DNA of 64,000 bases. It comes from Siphonobacter curvatus (GTDB lineage Bacteria; Bacteroidota; Bacteroidia; Cytophagales; Spirosomataceae). This document shows, piece by piece, positions 17,153 to 26,619 of this stretch; position 1 is the stretch's first letter; every line of letters begins with the position of its first letter. The stretch spans positions 1 through 64,000 of the forward strand of contig NZ_PTRA01000007.1 in NCBI RefSeq assembly GCF_002943425.1, in the 5' to 3' direction. The position numbers were made by a program, and so were the translations under genes. The notes under the pieces are model-generated. The model was not told where the DNA came from. It saw only the letters and a program-made list of their open reading frames with translations, and did not search any database.

Positions 17153-18304
17153 ATGATTCATTGTCCGAAATGCCATCAAGTCGATTCGATTAACAAAGCC
17201 GGTATGGTGCGGGGTAAACAGCGCTACTACTGCAAATCCTGCCAGCGTCATTTTTCCTTTGCCGATACGCCCAAACCTCGCTCAAAGCATCAGGTAACGA
17301 TTGTGGATATGGCTCGTGAATTAGGTATTTCTAAATCGACGGTATCTAGGGCACTCCGAGACCAGAGCGATATTCATCCCAGTACCCGGAAGGCCGTGGT
17401 AGAGCTGGCCCAGCAATTGGATTATCAGCCTAACCTGTTAGCGTATGGTCTGGTGAAAAGCCGCACGAATACCGTCGGCATGATTGTTCCGGAATTTCAT
17501 CACTACTTCTTTCCGGAAGTCATTATTGGCACGCAGGAAGTGTTACAGGCGGCGGGATATAATCTGATGATCTGTCAGTCGAATGAATCCTATCAGACGG
17601 AAGTAGCCAACGTGAAAGCATTGATGGCTAGTCGGGTCGATGGGTTGATTGTCTCCATGACGAGCGAAACCAACAACATTGACCATTTCAAAGCCCTCGA
17701 AAATAAAGGCACGCCCCTGATTTTCTTTAATCGCATTTGTCCGGAATTGGAAACCCATCGGGTTGTCGTAGATGATTACGAAGGAGCCTACCGGGCCGTC
17801 ACCCATTTGCTGGAGCAAGGCTATCGACGCATTGCTCATATCGCGGGTCCGGGTAGTTTGTTGATTAGTCGGCTCCGGCAGAAAGGCTATACGGATGCTC
17901 TGGCCTCGTACGGTATTGAACTCGATCCCGAGCTGATTATTACCTATGACCTTACCGATGAAAAGGCTCGTATTTACGCTACGTATTTGCTGGACTTGCC
18001 TACCCCACCAGATGCCATTTTTGCGGTCAATGATCCGACGGCCATTCAGGTCATGCTGGTTGCCAAAGCCAAAGGCGTTCGAATTCCCGAAGAACTGGCC
18101 GTTGTGGGTTTTAGTAATGATCCCATTTCAGCAATCATTGAACCCGGCCTGACAACCGTCAGCCAACCCGTAGGTGAAATCGGTCGTACGGCAGCCCGCC
18201 TCTTTCTGGAAACCATTCGCCTGGGCGAGCAAACCGTCCCCCGGACAGAAACGTTGAAGACCGAATTGATCATTCGCGGTTCATCGGTAGTCAGGCCTGC
18301 GTAG
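17153..18304 (+). CDS. LacI-family regulator with N-terminal zinc ribbon
   Basis: Residues 1-34 form a four-cysteine zinc ribbon (Cys4, Cys7, Cys27, Cys30: HCPKC ... RYYCKSCQRHF) of the kind found at the N-terminus of IS1-type InsA proteins. After a short basic linker comes a LacI helix-turn-helix (about 47-70, VTIVDMARELGISKSTVSRALRD) with the hinge NLLAYGLVKSRT. A periplasmic-binding-protein-like sensor domain follows (about 75-380; IGTQEVLQAAGYN, DGLIVSM, AVNDPTAIQVM, TTVSQPVGEIG). Ordinary LacI proteins have about 340 residues; the extra 45 are the ribbon and linker. It is divergent from susC1 and probably controls that operon in response to a sugar. Confidence 0.92.
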   Translation: MIHCPKCHQVDSINKAGMVRGKQRYYCKSCQRHFSFADTPKPRSKHQVTIVDMARELGISKSTVSRALRDQSDIHPSTRKAVVELAQQLDYQPNLLAYGLVKSRTNTVGMIVPEFHHYFFPEVIIGTQEVLQAAGYNLMICQSNESYQTEVANVKALMASRVDGLIVSMTSETNNIDHFKALENKGTPLIFFNRICPELETHRVVVDDYEGAYRAVTHLLEQGYRRIAHIAGPGSLLISRLRQKGYTDALASYGIELDPELIITYDLTDEKARIYATYLLDLPTPPDAIFAVNDPTAIQVMLVAKAKGVRIPEELAVVGFSNDPISAIIEPGLTTVSQPVGEIGRTAARLFLETIRLGEQTVPRTETLKTELIIRGSSVVRPA

Positions 18305-18321
18305 TATCCAGCCGATTACTG

Positions 18322-18377
18322 AAAAGTCGAGCCTGCGATCCCTTTCCTTTCAGAAAAGAACCGCAGGCTCGACTTTT
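18322..18377. terminator. Bidirectional terminator between the LacI gene and susD2
   Basis: A perfect 16-bp stem, AAAAGTCGAGCCTGCG (18322-18337) with its complement (18362-18377), encloses a 24-base loop. The A/T ends give a U-run in both directions. It separates the convergent LacI-type gene (stop 18304) and susD2 (stop 18403). Confidence 0.8.
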
Positions 18378-18402
18378 AGACTACACGTTAATTTGCTTTC
18401 CG

Positions 18403-20220
18403 CTATTGTTCAATCTTCGTTAACGCCGGAACGTTTTCTTCGTAGCCCGAATAGCCTTTGTTCTGATTGATTCGTCCCTGCGTATTGGAGCGAATGGCGT
18501 TACGGGGAATCGGCCAGAGCACGTGATACGGGCTCATGGTATAGCGATCGCCGTGGTTGGTTACGACGCCTTTGTTGTAAAACTCATTCTTCTCCATGAT
18601 CCGGTCATAGAAGAAATTGTTCTCCGAAAAGTTCTCCAGATTGTACGTTTTCCCGTTGTAGGCCGCCTTTCCGGTTAGGGCAAAGAGGTAGGCGATCCGG
18701 GTTAGTTCTGTTTTTCGACCTTCTTCGTAGTACAGCTCCCGGGCCCGCTCGTCGAGAATGGTACCGATGTTAACGTCCGCCGGAGCCATCTCCTTGGCTC
18801 CCGCCCGCGTCCGCACGGCATTCAAATCCATTGCGGCACTAGCGAGATTCCCTTTCCAGTAATAGGCTTCCGCTCGCAGCAGATACGTTTCGGCCAGGCG
18901 GAATACGTACCAATCCGAGTTACCGCCACGAGCGGGTTTATTCTGCGGATCGGGTACGTATAGCTTATAATGCGGCCAGCCAAACCAACTCCGAATCGTG
19001 TCCGTACTCAGGCGTACGCCGGTGGCGTTGTAGAGTTGCAGGGGTTTTCCGTAATACGGATCGTTGTTTTTTTTCAGGTCTGGATGGTTGTACACCAGAT
19101 CTTCCATCGTCATCCAGTTACCCTTCACGTGGCGTAAGTCCTTGGGGTCCGTCCAAATGTTTTGGGTACTGTAGCGAGTTCCCCGGCAACGACCCAGGCC
19201 GCGACCATAAATGGTCGACTGGTCGAGTTCAATGTCGGCGGCGTCACTGGTACCTTTGCGACCACTGGGCGTATTGATGGTGTTGTACCACTGCGGTACG
19301 GTTTGCCGCATAATCTGCATGCCGCCTTCGAAATTTCCATCCATATTGATGCGGTCGATCACCAGCATCAGGGCTTCGCGGTTTTCGGCCAGTGATTTAT
19401 TTTCCGGACGGTGCAAATCCCAGATCACGTTGCGGGAGGCGTTATTCCGGTCCACGCCAAAACGGTTTTTCATCAACGTGTACACGCCCCCGTCAATCAC
19501 GTTACTAGCCGACTTGATGGCGTCGTCGAATTTGCCGAGAGCCAGATTTATTTTCGTCAGCAAATGACTGACCGCCCCTTTCGTTACTTCGCCCTTATCC
19601 ACATTATCGGGTACCCACTGCTCGGCAAACTCCAGGTCTTCTTTCATTTGCTGTAAGATGACCTCGCGTTTGGTCGAATAGAAATCCAGCTTGGGTTCGG
19701 TGATTTCTTTTAGGATTAACGGAACATCCCCAAATTGCTGGGTCAGTTTGTAGTACCGGTAGGCCCGGTGGAAATAAGCCTTCCCGAGTACGGCGTTGCG
19801 TTCCGCTTCCGAGGCATACTTGGCATCGTCAATTCGCGAAATCACTACGTTGGCGTACTTGACACCTTTAAATCCTTCATACCAGTACCAGCCAATCTTA
19901 TTGTAGTCCGTCGAATTAAGGTTCGCGTCGGGCGTAATCATCAAATTCAGGTCCTGAGCCGGACCTGACTTATCGGTCGTTCCTTCGATGGCTACTTCCG
20001 AAAATATGGTTTCTGTAATGATCGGGGCTCCGTCGCCGTACCATTCATACCGCATGTTGCGAAGACAAGCCACCAGGGCTCCTTCCATGCCATTAGCATC
20101 GATGAACGTGTTTTCAGGAGCGTAAAAAGAGAGCGGTTTGGGAGTCAGCCAGTCTTTGGCACATCCACTACCCAGGGCTAGTAAAGCCGCCAGCAGTACG
20201 CCATTGGTATATTTTTTCAT
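18403..20220 (-). CDS. SusD/RagB-family outer-membrane lipoprotein (pair 2)
   Basis: This is the surface glycan-binding lipoprotein partner of susC2. The lipobox is ALGSGC with lipidated Cys20. The RagB architecture is present: N-terminal helical repeats ([20 protein letters not shown]) and the C-terminal part with [18 protein letters not shown] and [19 protein letters not shown]. At 605 residues it is longer than the product of susD1, and the two share only family features, so they are not recent duplicates. It is 21 bases downstream of susC2 and is the last gene of that unit before the terminator at 18322-18377. Confidence 0.94.
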   Translation of the reverse strand: MKKYTNGVLLAALLALGSGCAKDWLTPKPLSFYAPENTFIDANGMEGALVACLRNMRYEWYGDGAPIITETIFSEVAIEGTTDKSGPAQDLNLMITPDANLNSTDYNKIGWYWYEGFKGVKYANVVISRIDDAKYASEAERNAVLGKAYFHRAYRYYKLTQQFGDVPLILKEITEPKLDFYSTKREVILQQMKEDLEFAEQWVPDNVDKGEVTKGAVSHLLTKINLALGKFDDAIKSASNVIDGGVYTLMKNRFGVDRNNASRNVIWDLHRPENKSLAENREALMLVIDRINMDGNFEGGMQIMRQTVPQWYNTINTPSGRKGTSDAADIELDQSTIYGRGLGRCRGTRYSTQNIWTDPKDLRHVKGNWMTMEDLVYNHPDLKKNNDPYYGKPLQLYNATGVRLSTDTIRSWFGWPHYKLYVPDPQNKPARGGNSDWYVFRLAETYLLRAEAYYWKGNLASAAMDLNAVRTRAGAKEMAPADVNIGTILDERARELYYEEGRKTELTRIAYLFALTGKAAYNGKTYNLENFSENNFFYDRIMEKNEFYNKGVVTNHGDRYTMSPYHVLWPIPRNAIRSNTQGRINQNKGYSGYEENVPALTKIEQ

Positions 20221-20241
20221 ACGTGTTTCGTCTAGAGGCTT

Positions 20242-23200
20242 TTACAGAGTCAGATTTAATCCCAGCGTATAGGTTCGTGGGGTAGGTCCGGTGATGGCGT
20301 TGTTATCCGAATCCCGTAAGCCGTTTTCCGGATCCCAGTAGTTCCACTGGGGAGCGTAGAATCCTACGTTTCGAACCGAGAAATAAGCCCGTACCCGTTG
20401 CATATTCACTTTCTGAATCAGTGCTTTCGGGAGGTTGTAGGACATGGAAATATTGTCCAGTCGAACGAATGACTTCTTGCGGTAGACGCTGAAGTTGGCA
20501 CTTCCATTGCTGGAGGCCAGCCGGGCGTAGTCGTTGGTAGGGTTCTCCGCGGTCCAATACGGAAACACGTACGAAGACGTTCGATCGGCTAAGCCCTGAT
20601 TTTTGGCGATATTAAACGAACTCACGTGTCCCCAGTACGAGTACATCATAAAAGAGATGTCGAAGTTTTTGAACAGCGTAAATTCATTACGTAAGGTCCA
20701 GCGGAATCGCGGTGCCGTGTACCCCAGGAACTGACGGTCGGCATCCGTGTATTTATAATCGCCGTTGACATCCTGTACTTTGAAATCACCGGGTCGTACG
20801 CCGTACTTGGCTGCCTCCTCGGCTTCGGAGGTTTGCCAGACGCCAACCACTTTCTGATCCCAGACGCGGTCCAGCGCTTGGCCAATAAACCAGCGGTTCG
20901 AAATATCATCGGCCTCCCGCTGCCCGGTTACGTTGCCGTTCGCGTCCGTTACGTTGATCTTATCGCCGTAGAGATGCACCACTTTGTTACGGTTAAGCGA
21001 GAAGTTGACACTAGCCCGCCAGGAAAAATTCTGCTGCTGAAGAATCCGACCGTTCAGGTTAACTTCCATCCCTTTGTTCTGTACTTCACCCAGGTTATCC
21101 CAGACGTAACTAAAACCCAGAATATCGGGCAGCGTCCGTTGCACCAGCAAATCCTGAGTAGACATGCGGTACATTTCCAGCGAACCATCCAGCTTGCCGT
21201 TGAAGAGCGAGAAATCCAGACCAAAGTTATAGGCTGTGGTTTTTTCCCATTTCAGGTTTTTGTTGTTCATCCGGTTCACGTAGAGCTGGGATACCTGATA
21301 CACCGTTCCGTCGTTGCGAACCATGAGGTATTTCCCCGTCGTCAGATCAGAAAGGGCGACGTACCGACCAATATCCCGGTTCCCGTTGATGCCCCAGGAC
21401 AGTCGCAGCTTCCCGTAATTGAGCCAGGAGCTTTTGGCGAAATTTTCATCGCTGAATACCCAGCCCCCCGCAATCGAAGGAAACCAGGCCCGTGGATTGG
21501 CCTGCCCGAACGCCGAATAGCCATCCCGGCGTACGGATAAGGTCAGCAGGTATTTTTGCTTGAGTGAATAGAACAGTCGTCCCATCAGGGCATCGGCGGT
21601 ACTGTACTCATCATTACTACTCACGATGGGATTGATACCAGCCTCGACGCGGTGATAGCCCAGGTTATCGCTGGGTTCAAAACCGTTATTGCGGATGCTG
21701 TTGTTCCAGCTCTGAAATTTCTCCGCGTTGATCAGCATCGTCACATCGAAGTTGTGGATGTCGGCAACCGTTTTGTTCCACTTGAATAAGTTATCAACCT
21801 GCCAGTTGTACACCATGTTCTGCTCCCGCGAAGCCCGTCCGCCCACGTTGGCCCATTCGGGGTGTTTGGACGATTCGTGGTTGAAGTTCCGGTACCACTC
21901 AAACCGGGGCGTGAAATTGACCTGATACGTAATTCCCAGCGGCAAGGTCACCTTAGCAAATAGCGTAGAGATCAGCGTATTGTATTTGCGAAGCCGATCG
22001 GTGTATTTCATGGACAGAAAGGGGTGGCGACTACCGCCGCCGGGATCGTCCTGGGGACTCCAGCGGTAATTGCCCTGAGCATCGTATTCGGAACCGTAGG
22101 GCGAGGCTTTGGTAATCTGCGTCCAGTCGGCGGCTACCTGACTTTCATCCCGGTCGGAGAACTGGGCGTTGATCCCAGCAGAAAGGAAGGAAGCGATTTT
22201 ACCCTCTAAATTGAACCGGGAACGAATGGTCGAAAACTTATCGCCAGTGATGATCCCTTCGTTGTTGAGATACCCCAACGAATAGTAGTACGAAATGTCG
22301 TTTTTCTTTCCGGAAATGCTGACGTTGTAATCCTGCCGACGGGCCGCCTGGAACACTTTATCGTACCAGTTGACCGACCGTCCGGCCTTGTAGTTTTCAA
22401 TCTCAATCGGTTGAAATTTCAGGCGGTTCAGCCAGACGTCCGTTGGGTTACCCGTTGACCCGTCGTAACCCAGCCATTGCTGTAAAGGCACGTCCGAAGG
22501 CAAGTTATCCGGATTGGAAAACTGGTACGGCTTGGCAGTTACGTTCTGGCTTTTCAGCACATCTTCCCGCCAGCGTACGTAGCCTTCCGGCCCGTATACG
22601 GGCTGATTGCGAGCGACCGTACTGATACCCACATTTCCGTCTACACTGATGGTTGGTTTTTCACTTTTGCCCCGTTTGGTCGTTATCAGAATAACGCCGC
22701 TGGCCGCTTTTGCTCCGAATACGGCGGCCGAACTGGCATCTTTCAGGACATCCAGCGTTTCAATATCATTGGGGTTGATGTCTGACAAAGCCCCATAGTA
22801 AATGACGCCATCGACGACTAACAAGGGCGAAGAACTGGCATTGAGCGAAGTCCGACCGCGTACCTGTAAATCACCCCCACCCTTCGCCGAAGCATCGTAC
22901 CCTACGTTCAAACCGGCCGCATTTCCCCGGAGCATGTCCTGTACGGTATTCGGATTTTCGTTTTCAATCTGGGCTGCTTTGATCTGGGATACGGCCCCGG
23001 TCAAATCCCGCTTTTGCTGGGTTCCGTAACCGATGACCACTACTTCCGTAAGGGCCTGCGTCGTTTCCTTGATCGTAAAATCGACAACGGACCGGCTACC
23101 GACTTCCACTTCTCCCCCCTGGTATCCGATGGATGAAAACACCAGAATGGCCCCCGATTCGGGTACGGAAAGTTTATACTTCCCTTTGCTATCGGTCGTC

Positions 23201-23685
23201 GTACCCCGGTTCCGATCTTTGATCTGAACGTTTACGCCGGGAATGGCCTGCCCTTTCTCATCAACGACGGTACCGCTGATGATCCGATCTTTCGGGGCTA
23301 CGTCGACCAGCTCTTCCGTAGTGTTGACCCGCCGGAGAATAACCTGATGATCGATCAGTTCGTAGGTGAGGTTATTCGGACGCAGCAATCGTTCGAGTAC
23401 CGTTAGCAGAACTTCTTCGTTGGCATTCAAAGAAATAAGTCGATTGGCCTGAATGAGCTGGGGACTGTACATGAACCGTATACCGGCCGTCTGTTCAATC
23501 TTTTCGAGTGCTTTTTCCATGTTAAGATTGGAAACATGCACGGTAATCTTTTGATTAAGTACTTCCTGGGCACGGCCGTCTTTCGCCAGTGAAAGCGTAG
23601 CAAAGACAGTGGCCAGAATGAATTGTGGTAGAGCGATTCGCATGATTTTCAGCAGAATCCGACAGGAATGTCTACGTTTTACCAT
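20242..23685 (-). CDS. SusC-family TonB-dependent transducer with STN domain (pair 2)
   Basis: This is a TonB-dependent outer-membrane transporter that also signals. After a long signal peptide (ending DGRAQ) comes an STN domain (about residues 45-100; KALEKIEQTAGIRFMYS and NEEVLLTVLERLL). A carboxypeptidase-regulatory-like domain follows, then the plug with VVIGYGTQ and the barrel ending in LNLTL. The STN domain contacts the FecR-type anti-sigma factor when ligand is bound. The matching FecR and ECF sigma genes lie just upstream. I use ATG 23685 (MVKRRHSC...), 1147 residues; 23739 adds an unlikely leader, and 23643 would leave a weaker n-region. Confidence 0.93.
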   Translation of the reverse strand: MVKRRHSCRILLKIMRIALPQFILATVFATLSLAKDGRAQEVLNQKITVHVSNLNMEKALEKIEQTAGIRFMYSPQLIQANRLISLNANEEVLLTVLERLLRPNNLTYELIDHQVILRRVNTTEELVDVAPKDRIISGTVVDEKGQAIPGVNVQIKDRNRGTTTDSKGKYKLSVPESGAILVFSSIGYQGGEVEVGSRSVVDFTIKETTQALTEVVVIGYGTQQKRDLTGAVSQIKAAQIENENPNTVQDMLRGNAAGLNVGYDASAKGGGDLQVRGRTSLNASSSPLLVVDGVIYYGALSDINPNDIETLDVLKDASSAAVFGAKAASGVILITTKRGKSEKPTISVDGNVGISTVARNQPVYGPEGYVRWREDVLKSQNVTAKPYQFSNPDNLPSDVPLQQWLGYDGSTGNPTDVWLNRLKFQPIEIENYKAGRSVNWYDKVFQAARRQDYNVSISGKKNDISYYYSLGYLNNEGIITGDKFSTIRSRFNLEGKIASFLSAGINAQFSDRDESQVAADWTQITKASPYGSEYDAQGNYRWSPQDDPGGGSRHPFLSMKYTDRLRKYNTLISTLFAKVTLPLGITYQVNFTPRFEWYRNFNHESSKHPEWANVGGRASREQNMVYNWQVDNLFKWNKTVADIHNFDVTMLINAEKFQSWNNSIRNNGFEPSDNLGYHRVEAGINPIVSSNDEYSTADALMGRLFYSLKQKYLLTLSVRRDGYSAFGQANPRAWFPSIAGGWVFSDENFAKSSWLNYGKLRLSWGINGNRDIGRYVALSDLTTGKYLMVRNDGTVYQVSQLYVNRMNNKNLKWEKTTAYNFGLDFSLFNGKLDGSLEMYRMSTQDLLVQRTLPDILGFSYVWDNLGEVQNKGMEVNLNGRILQQQNFSWRASVNFSLNRNKVVHLYGDKINVTDANGNVTGQREADDISNRWFIGQALDRVWDQKVVGVWQTSEAEEAAKYGVRPGDFKVQDVNGDYKYTDADRQFLGYTAPRFRWTLRNEFTLFKNFDISFMMYSYWGHVSSFNIAKNQGLADRTSSYVFPYWTAENPTNDYARLASSNGSANFSVYRKKSFVRLDNISMSYNLPKALIQKVNMQRVRAYFSVRNVGFYAPQWNYWDPENGLRDSDNNAITGPTPRTYTLGLNLTL

Positions 23686-23787
23686 AAATTTGAACGGGTT
23701 TGTTGGTTCTCCAGAATTAGCAAATACAATCCCTTCCATCCGTTCCAGCGGATGTTCCGGTCGACCGAAAAATGAAGGGAAAAGACC

Positions 23788-23820
23788 ATCGGCGAATGTT
23801 CCAGCATTCGCCGATTTTTT
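23788..23820 (+). terminator. Terminator-like hairpin between FecR gene and susC2
   Basis: An 11-bp perfect stem, ATCGGCGAATG, with loop TTCCAG is followed on the plus strand by a T-run (23816-23820). The flanking genes are both on the minus strand, where only a weaker CTTTT tail follows. It may attenuate read-through from the regulator genes into susC2 or stop antisense transcription. Confidence 0.6.
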
Positions 23821-23901
23821 GGTCAGGCAAGCAGCACTACTTCATAGATTAAGCAAGAGGTTTAGCGTATATAGGTTTAGAGATTAAGCAGAAAGGTTTC
23901 T

Positions 23902-24972
23902 TCAACGACAGCCCTGCCCTTTCACGGTAATCAGACTATCGGTTAGGGTATAACTAGCTTCTACTGTACGGCAGATTAAATTCATTTTTTCTGAAAGCGG
24001 CTCATCCCCGAGCAAAGCCGTCAGTTGGCAGTTACCCAGTGTTTCTTTATCATAGCGAATGGTGACGCCGTAGGCCTTTTCCAAGGTGGCAAATACCTGC
24101 GATAAGGGCGTTCGCTTGAAATCAAAATTCAGTTTCTGAATGGGCAAGGGTAAATACTCGGGCGTTTGAACATTCGTAAACTTCAACTGATCGGATTGAT
24201 ACGTCAATTGCTGATTGGGTGTCAGTACTAGGCCAGTTAGCTCCGTACTCGCCTGGGCGGCTTCCTTCTCTTTATCTGGGAACAAGGCTACGCGGCCTGT
24301 TTTCACAATTATTGTTACATTCCGGTTCCGAGCAATGATGTTGAAACTCGTACCGAGCACCTTGGCTACCAGTCCCTGAGCGTATACAAAAAAGGGTTGC
24401 TTCGGGTTTTTAGCGACTTCAAAAAAGGCCTCTCCTTCCAGTATGACTTCCCGCCGGGCCGGATCAAACGATTTGGGTACCCGAATCCGGCTCTGGGATT
24501 GTAGAAGTACGGTACTCCCATCGTCGAGCGAAAGCAATAAGGGCCGTGATCCGGTGTTTTCCTTTTCCCAGAAGGGAACCTCCTCGAACCGTTGACTGAC
24601 CAGCGATGCCGTTTCTTCTCGTCCAGATTGATAAAACAGCCAGCCTGCTACCCCTAAACCCAGCACCAGTACCGCCGCTACCCTGGAGACTATACGCGGC
24701 CAGTTGATCAAGCGACGCGGCGTACGCTGTCGAGCGGTTTCGACTAATCGATTCATTTCTTCGTCCACCTCTTCTTCCGCCACGTCTTCATACGCTTCGT
24801 GCAACGAAAGAATCCAGTTACGGGCTTGCGTCATGGCCGCCTGCTGCTGGGGGTGCGTGGCATAATACGTTTCCCAGAAGGCTTGCTCTTCCGGCTGGGC
24901 CTTCTTCAGTATCCACTGCTGAAAGGAATAATCCTGGGCAAATGCGTTTGCTCCGTATGAAGAATAATCCAT
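23902..24972 (-). CDS. FecR-family anti-sigma factor
   Basis: This is an inner-membrane anti-sigma factor that holds the ECF sigma factor inactive until the STN domain of SusC2 contacts its periplasmic part. The cytoplasmic N-terminal segment spans about residues 1-80. One transmembrane helix lies at about 87-107 (VSRVAAVLVLGLGVAGWLF). The FecR domain covers about 135-235, with SRIRVPKSFDPARREVILEGEAFFEV, shown here in two parts: SRIRVPKSF and REVILEGEAFFEV. The C-terminal DUF4974-type domain is about 270-345 (FDFKRTPLSQVFATLEKAYG). It is encoded 167 bases after the sigma gene and 216 before susC2. Confidence 0.93.
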   Translation of the reverse strand: MDYSSYGANAFAQDYSFQQWILKKAQPEEQAFWETYYATHPQQQAAMTQARNWILSLHEAYEDVAEEEVDEEMNRLVETARQRTPRRLINWPRIVSRVAAVLVLGLGVAGWLFYQSGREETASLVSQRFEEVPFWEKENTGSRPLLLSLDDGSTVLLQSQSRIRVPKSFDPARREVILEGEAFFEVAKNPKQPFFVYAQGLVAKVLGTSFNIIARNRNVTIIVKTGRVALFPDKEKEAAQASTELTGLVLTPNQQLTYQSDQLKFTNVQTPEYLPLPIQKLNFDFKRTPLSQVFATLEKAYGVTIRYDKETLGNCQLTALLGDEPLSEKMNLICRTVEASYTLTDSLITVKGQGCR

Positions 24973-25139
24973 AGTTGAGGCGTTACTGTATGAAACAGTA
25001 CCTTCTCCCCTAGTTCTACTGATGTTTTTGTAAAAATTTTATAAAAAATAGTGAAATGCCCGCAAAGTCTTCACGGATGGCCCATTGGTCCTCGGTAAAA
25101 CCCGGTTTGTTAGGAAGAAGAACTCATAGTTGGCAGCTT

Positions 25140-25754
25140 TCAATTCGCCGACAAAAGCTGGTACAAGGCCAGAAAGAAAAGATTAGACTCAGGTATCCAG
25201 GAAGTCTTTAGTTGTTTGAGTGCTGAATGCAGCAGATTATAAACCGACTGCGGATTGATTTTCATAACTTCCGTGATTTCCTCTGCACTTAAGCCTTCGT
25301 AAAAGCGTAGAAAAATAATTTCCTGCTGACGCGGCGATAATTGAGCCAATGCTGCTTTAAGTCGATCCTGATTTTCCTGGGAAACCTCCCACTGAATCGT
25401 CTGACTTTCGGGCGTCAGCCAGTCGGGTACATCCTGGCTTTCCACGGATTCAGCCTCCAGGAGCCATTTATCCTGCCGAAGTTTTCGCAGTAAATTATTA
25501 CGAAGGGCTTTTAGTAGATAAATCGTTACGAAAGGTGATTCGCGGAGGCCTTCCCGTCGGCTCCATAATTCTAAGAATAAATCCTGAATCCCATCTTTAA
25601 TGAATTCCCGATCTTTTGTAAACTGAAGGCCATAGTTAAAAAGTAGCCTGAAGTGCGAACGAGCCAACACGCCTAAGGCCTCGGCATCCCCGGTTTTAAA
25701 GCGTAGCCAAAGCTCGTTCTGCTCCTGTTCAGATAAGTCCACTTTCTTTTTCAT
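25140..25754 (-). CDS. ECF sigma factor, FecI-like
   Basis: This is an extracytoplasmic-function sigma factor of the Bacteroidota FecI type. Region 2 spans about residues 28-95 (LFNYGLQFTKDREFIKDGIQDLFLELW read in parts: DREFIKDGIQDLFLELW). Region 4 spans about 130-185 (LSPRQQEIIFLRFYEGLSAEEI and MKINPQSVYNLLHSALKQL). Length 204 is normal. The adjacent FecR gene and the STN-bearing SusC2 make a complete cell-surface signalling set. Its likely targets are susC2-susD2 and perhaps more of the locus. Confidence 0.93.
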   Translation of the reverse strand: MKKKVDLSEQEQNELWLRFKTGDAEALGVLARSHFRLLFNYGLQFTKDREFIKDGIQDLFLELWSRREGLRESPFVTIYLLKALRNNLLRKLRQDKWLLEAESVESQDVPDWLTPESQTIQWEVSQENQDRLKAALAQLSPRQQEIIFLRFYEGLSAEEITEVMKINPQSVYNLLHSALKQLKTSWIPESNLFFLALYQLLSAN

Positions 25755-25863
25755 TGGTAGAGCCGGGTAATAATAGCCGATGGGTAGCTAATGCAGCTGC
25801 TAAAAAGACATTAAATATAATTATTTCACCTATGAATTGTACGGAACATTTTGACTTTTCACA

Positions 25864-25901
25864 AAAAACCGCCTTCCCGAACGTACGAAAAGGCGGTTTT
25901 T
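25864..25901. terminator. Terminator after trpF
   Basis: A perfect 12-bp stem (AAAAACCGCCTT with AAGGCGGTTTTT) has a 14-base loop. On the minus strand it is followed by a U-run and lies just after trpF (stop 25923). It separates the trpCF unit from the ECF sigma gene. Confidence 0.85.
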
Positions 25902-25922
25902 CTAGTACTTACTCAATCACTC

Positions 25923-26570
25923 TTAGGCTTCAATCGCTTCCACTTTCAGTCGTTCGATGAATGCCCGAAGTGCTTCGACATTTTTAATACCGGGCTGCGT
26001 CTCGAATTTGCTATTGACATCAACGGCGTGAATCCGGAGGTTACTACGTTCTTTCAGTTCCAGAATCGTTTCGGCATCTTCCAGGCCAATACCGCCCGAC
26101 AGGAAAAAAGGCTTTTCGTTATCGTATCGCTCTAGCAAACGCCAGTCGAAGGAAAGACCGGTGCCACCGTAAGCCGCCGCTTTCGTATCAAACAAAAAGT
26201 AATCACAAACGGGTTTATAATTATTCAGTTGTGTAAAATTGAATGTCTCATCTACCCGAAAAGCTTTAATAATGTTAATCCCTTTAAATTGAAGACTCCG
26301 GCAAAAATCCGGTGTTTCCTCACCGTGTAACTGCACAAAATCCAATCCGTATTTTTTCACCGTACGCAGAATCTGATCGATACTGGCGTTGACAAATACA
26401 CCCACTTTTCGACTGGACTTCGGCAGATCTTTGACCACCTCGGCGTCAAGCGTCTCCCCCATAAAACGGGGCGACTTTTCGTAAAAAATGAACCCTACGT
26501 AATCCGGTTGTAACTCGAGTACGTCCCGAAGGTTTTCCTCATCTTTCATTCCGCATACTTTAATTCGCAT
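25923..26570 (-). CDS. trpF: Phosphoribosylanthranilate isomerase
   Basis: TrpF catalyses the Amadori rearrangement of phosphoribosylanthranilate to CdRP, the fourth step of tryptophan synthesis. The 215-residue TIM barrel begins with MRIKVCGM, in which Cys6 is the general base; the general acid Asp lies in IHAVDVNSKFE. The phosphate-binding segments FLSGGIGLED are present. It is a stand-alone enzyme rather than a TrpC-TrpF fusion. It is 49 bases downstream of trpC and followed by a terminator, so this half-operon ends here. trpB and trpA are 23 kb further along on the same strand. Confidence 0.96.
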   Translation of the reverse strand: MRIKVCGMKDEENLRDVLELQPDYVGFIFYEKSPRFMGETLDAEVVKDLPKSSRKVGVFVNASIDQILRTVKKYGLDFVQLHGEETPDFCRSLQFKGINIIKAFRVDETFNFTQLNNYKPVCDYFLFDTKAAAYGGTGLSFDWRLLERYDNEKPFFLSGGIGLEDAETILELKERSNLRIHAVDVNSKFETQPGIKNVEALRAFIERLKVEAIEA

Positions 26571-26619
26571 AGGTGTCTCGGATTTATAGGTTCAACAAAG
26601 GGGAAAAACTGTAAGTACG

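Noticed and set aside
17153-17260. Zinc ribbon read as a remnant IS1 transposase gene
   Set aside because: It is in frame with the LacI domains from a single ATG, with no stop, inverted repeats or target duplication around it, so it is a domain of one protein.
24984-25000. Small stem (TACTGT with ACAGTA) upstream of the FecR gene
   Set aside because: Only six pairs with no U-run; expected by chance in an AT-rich spacer.
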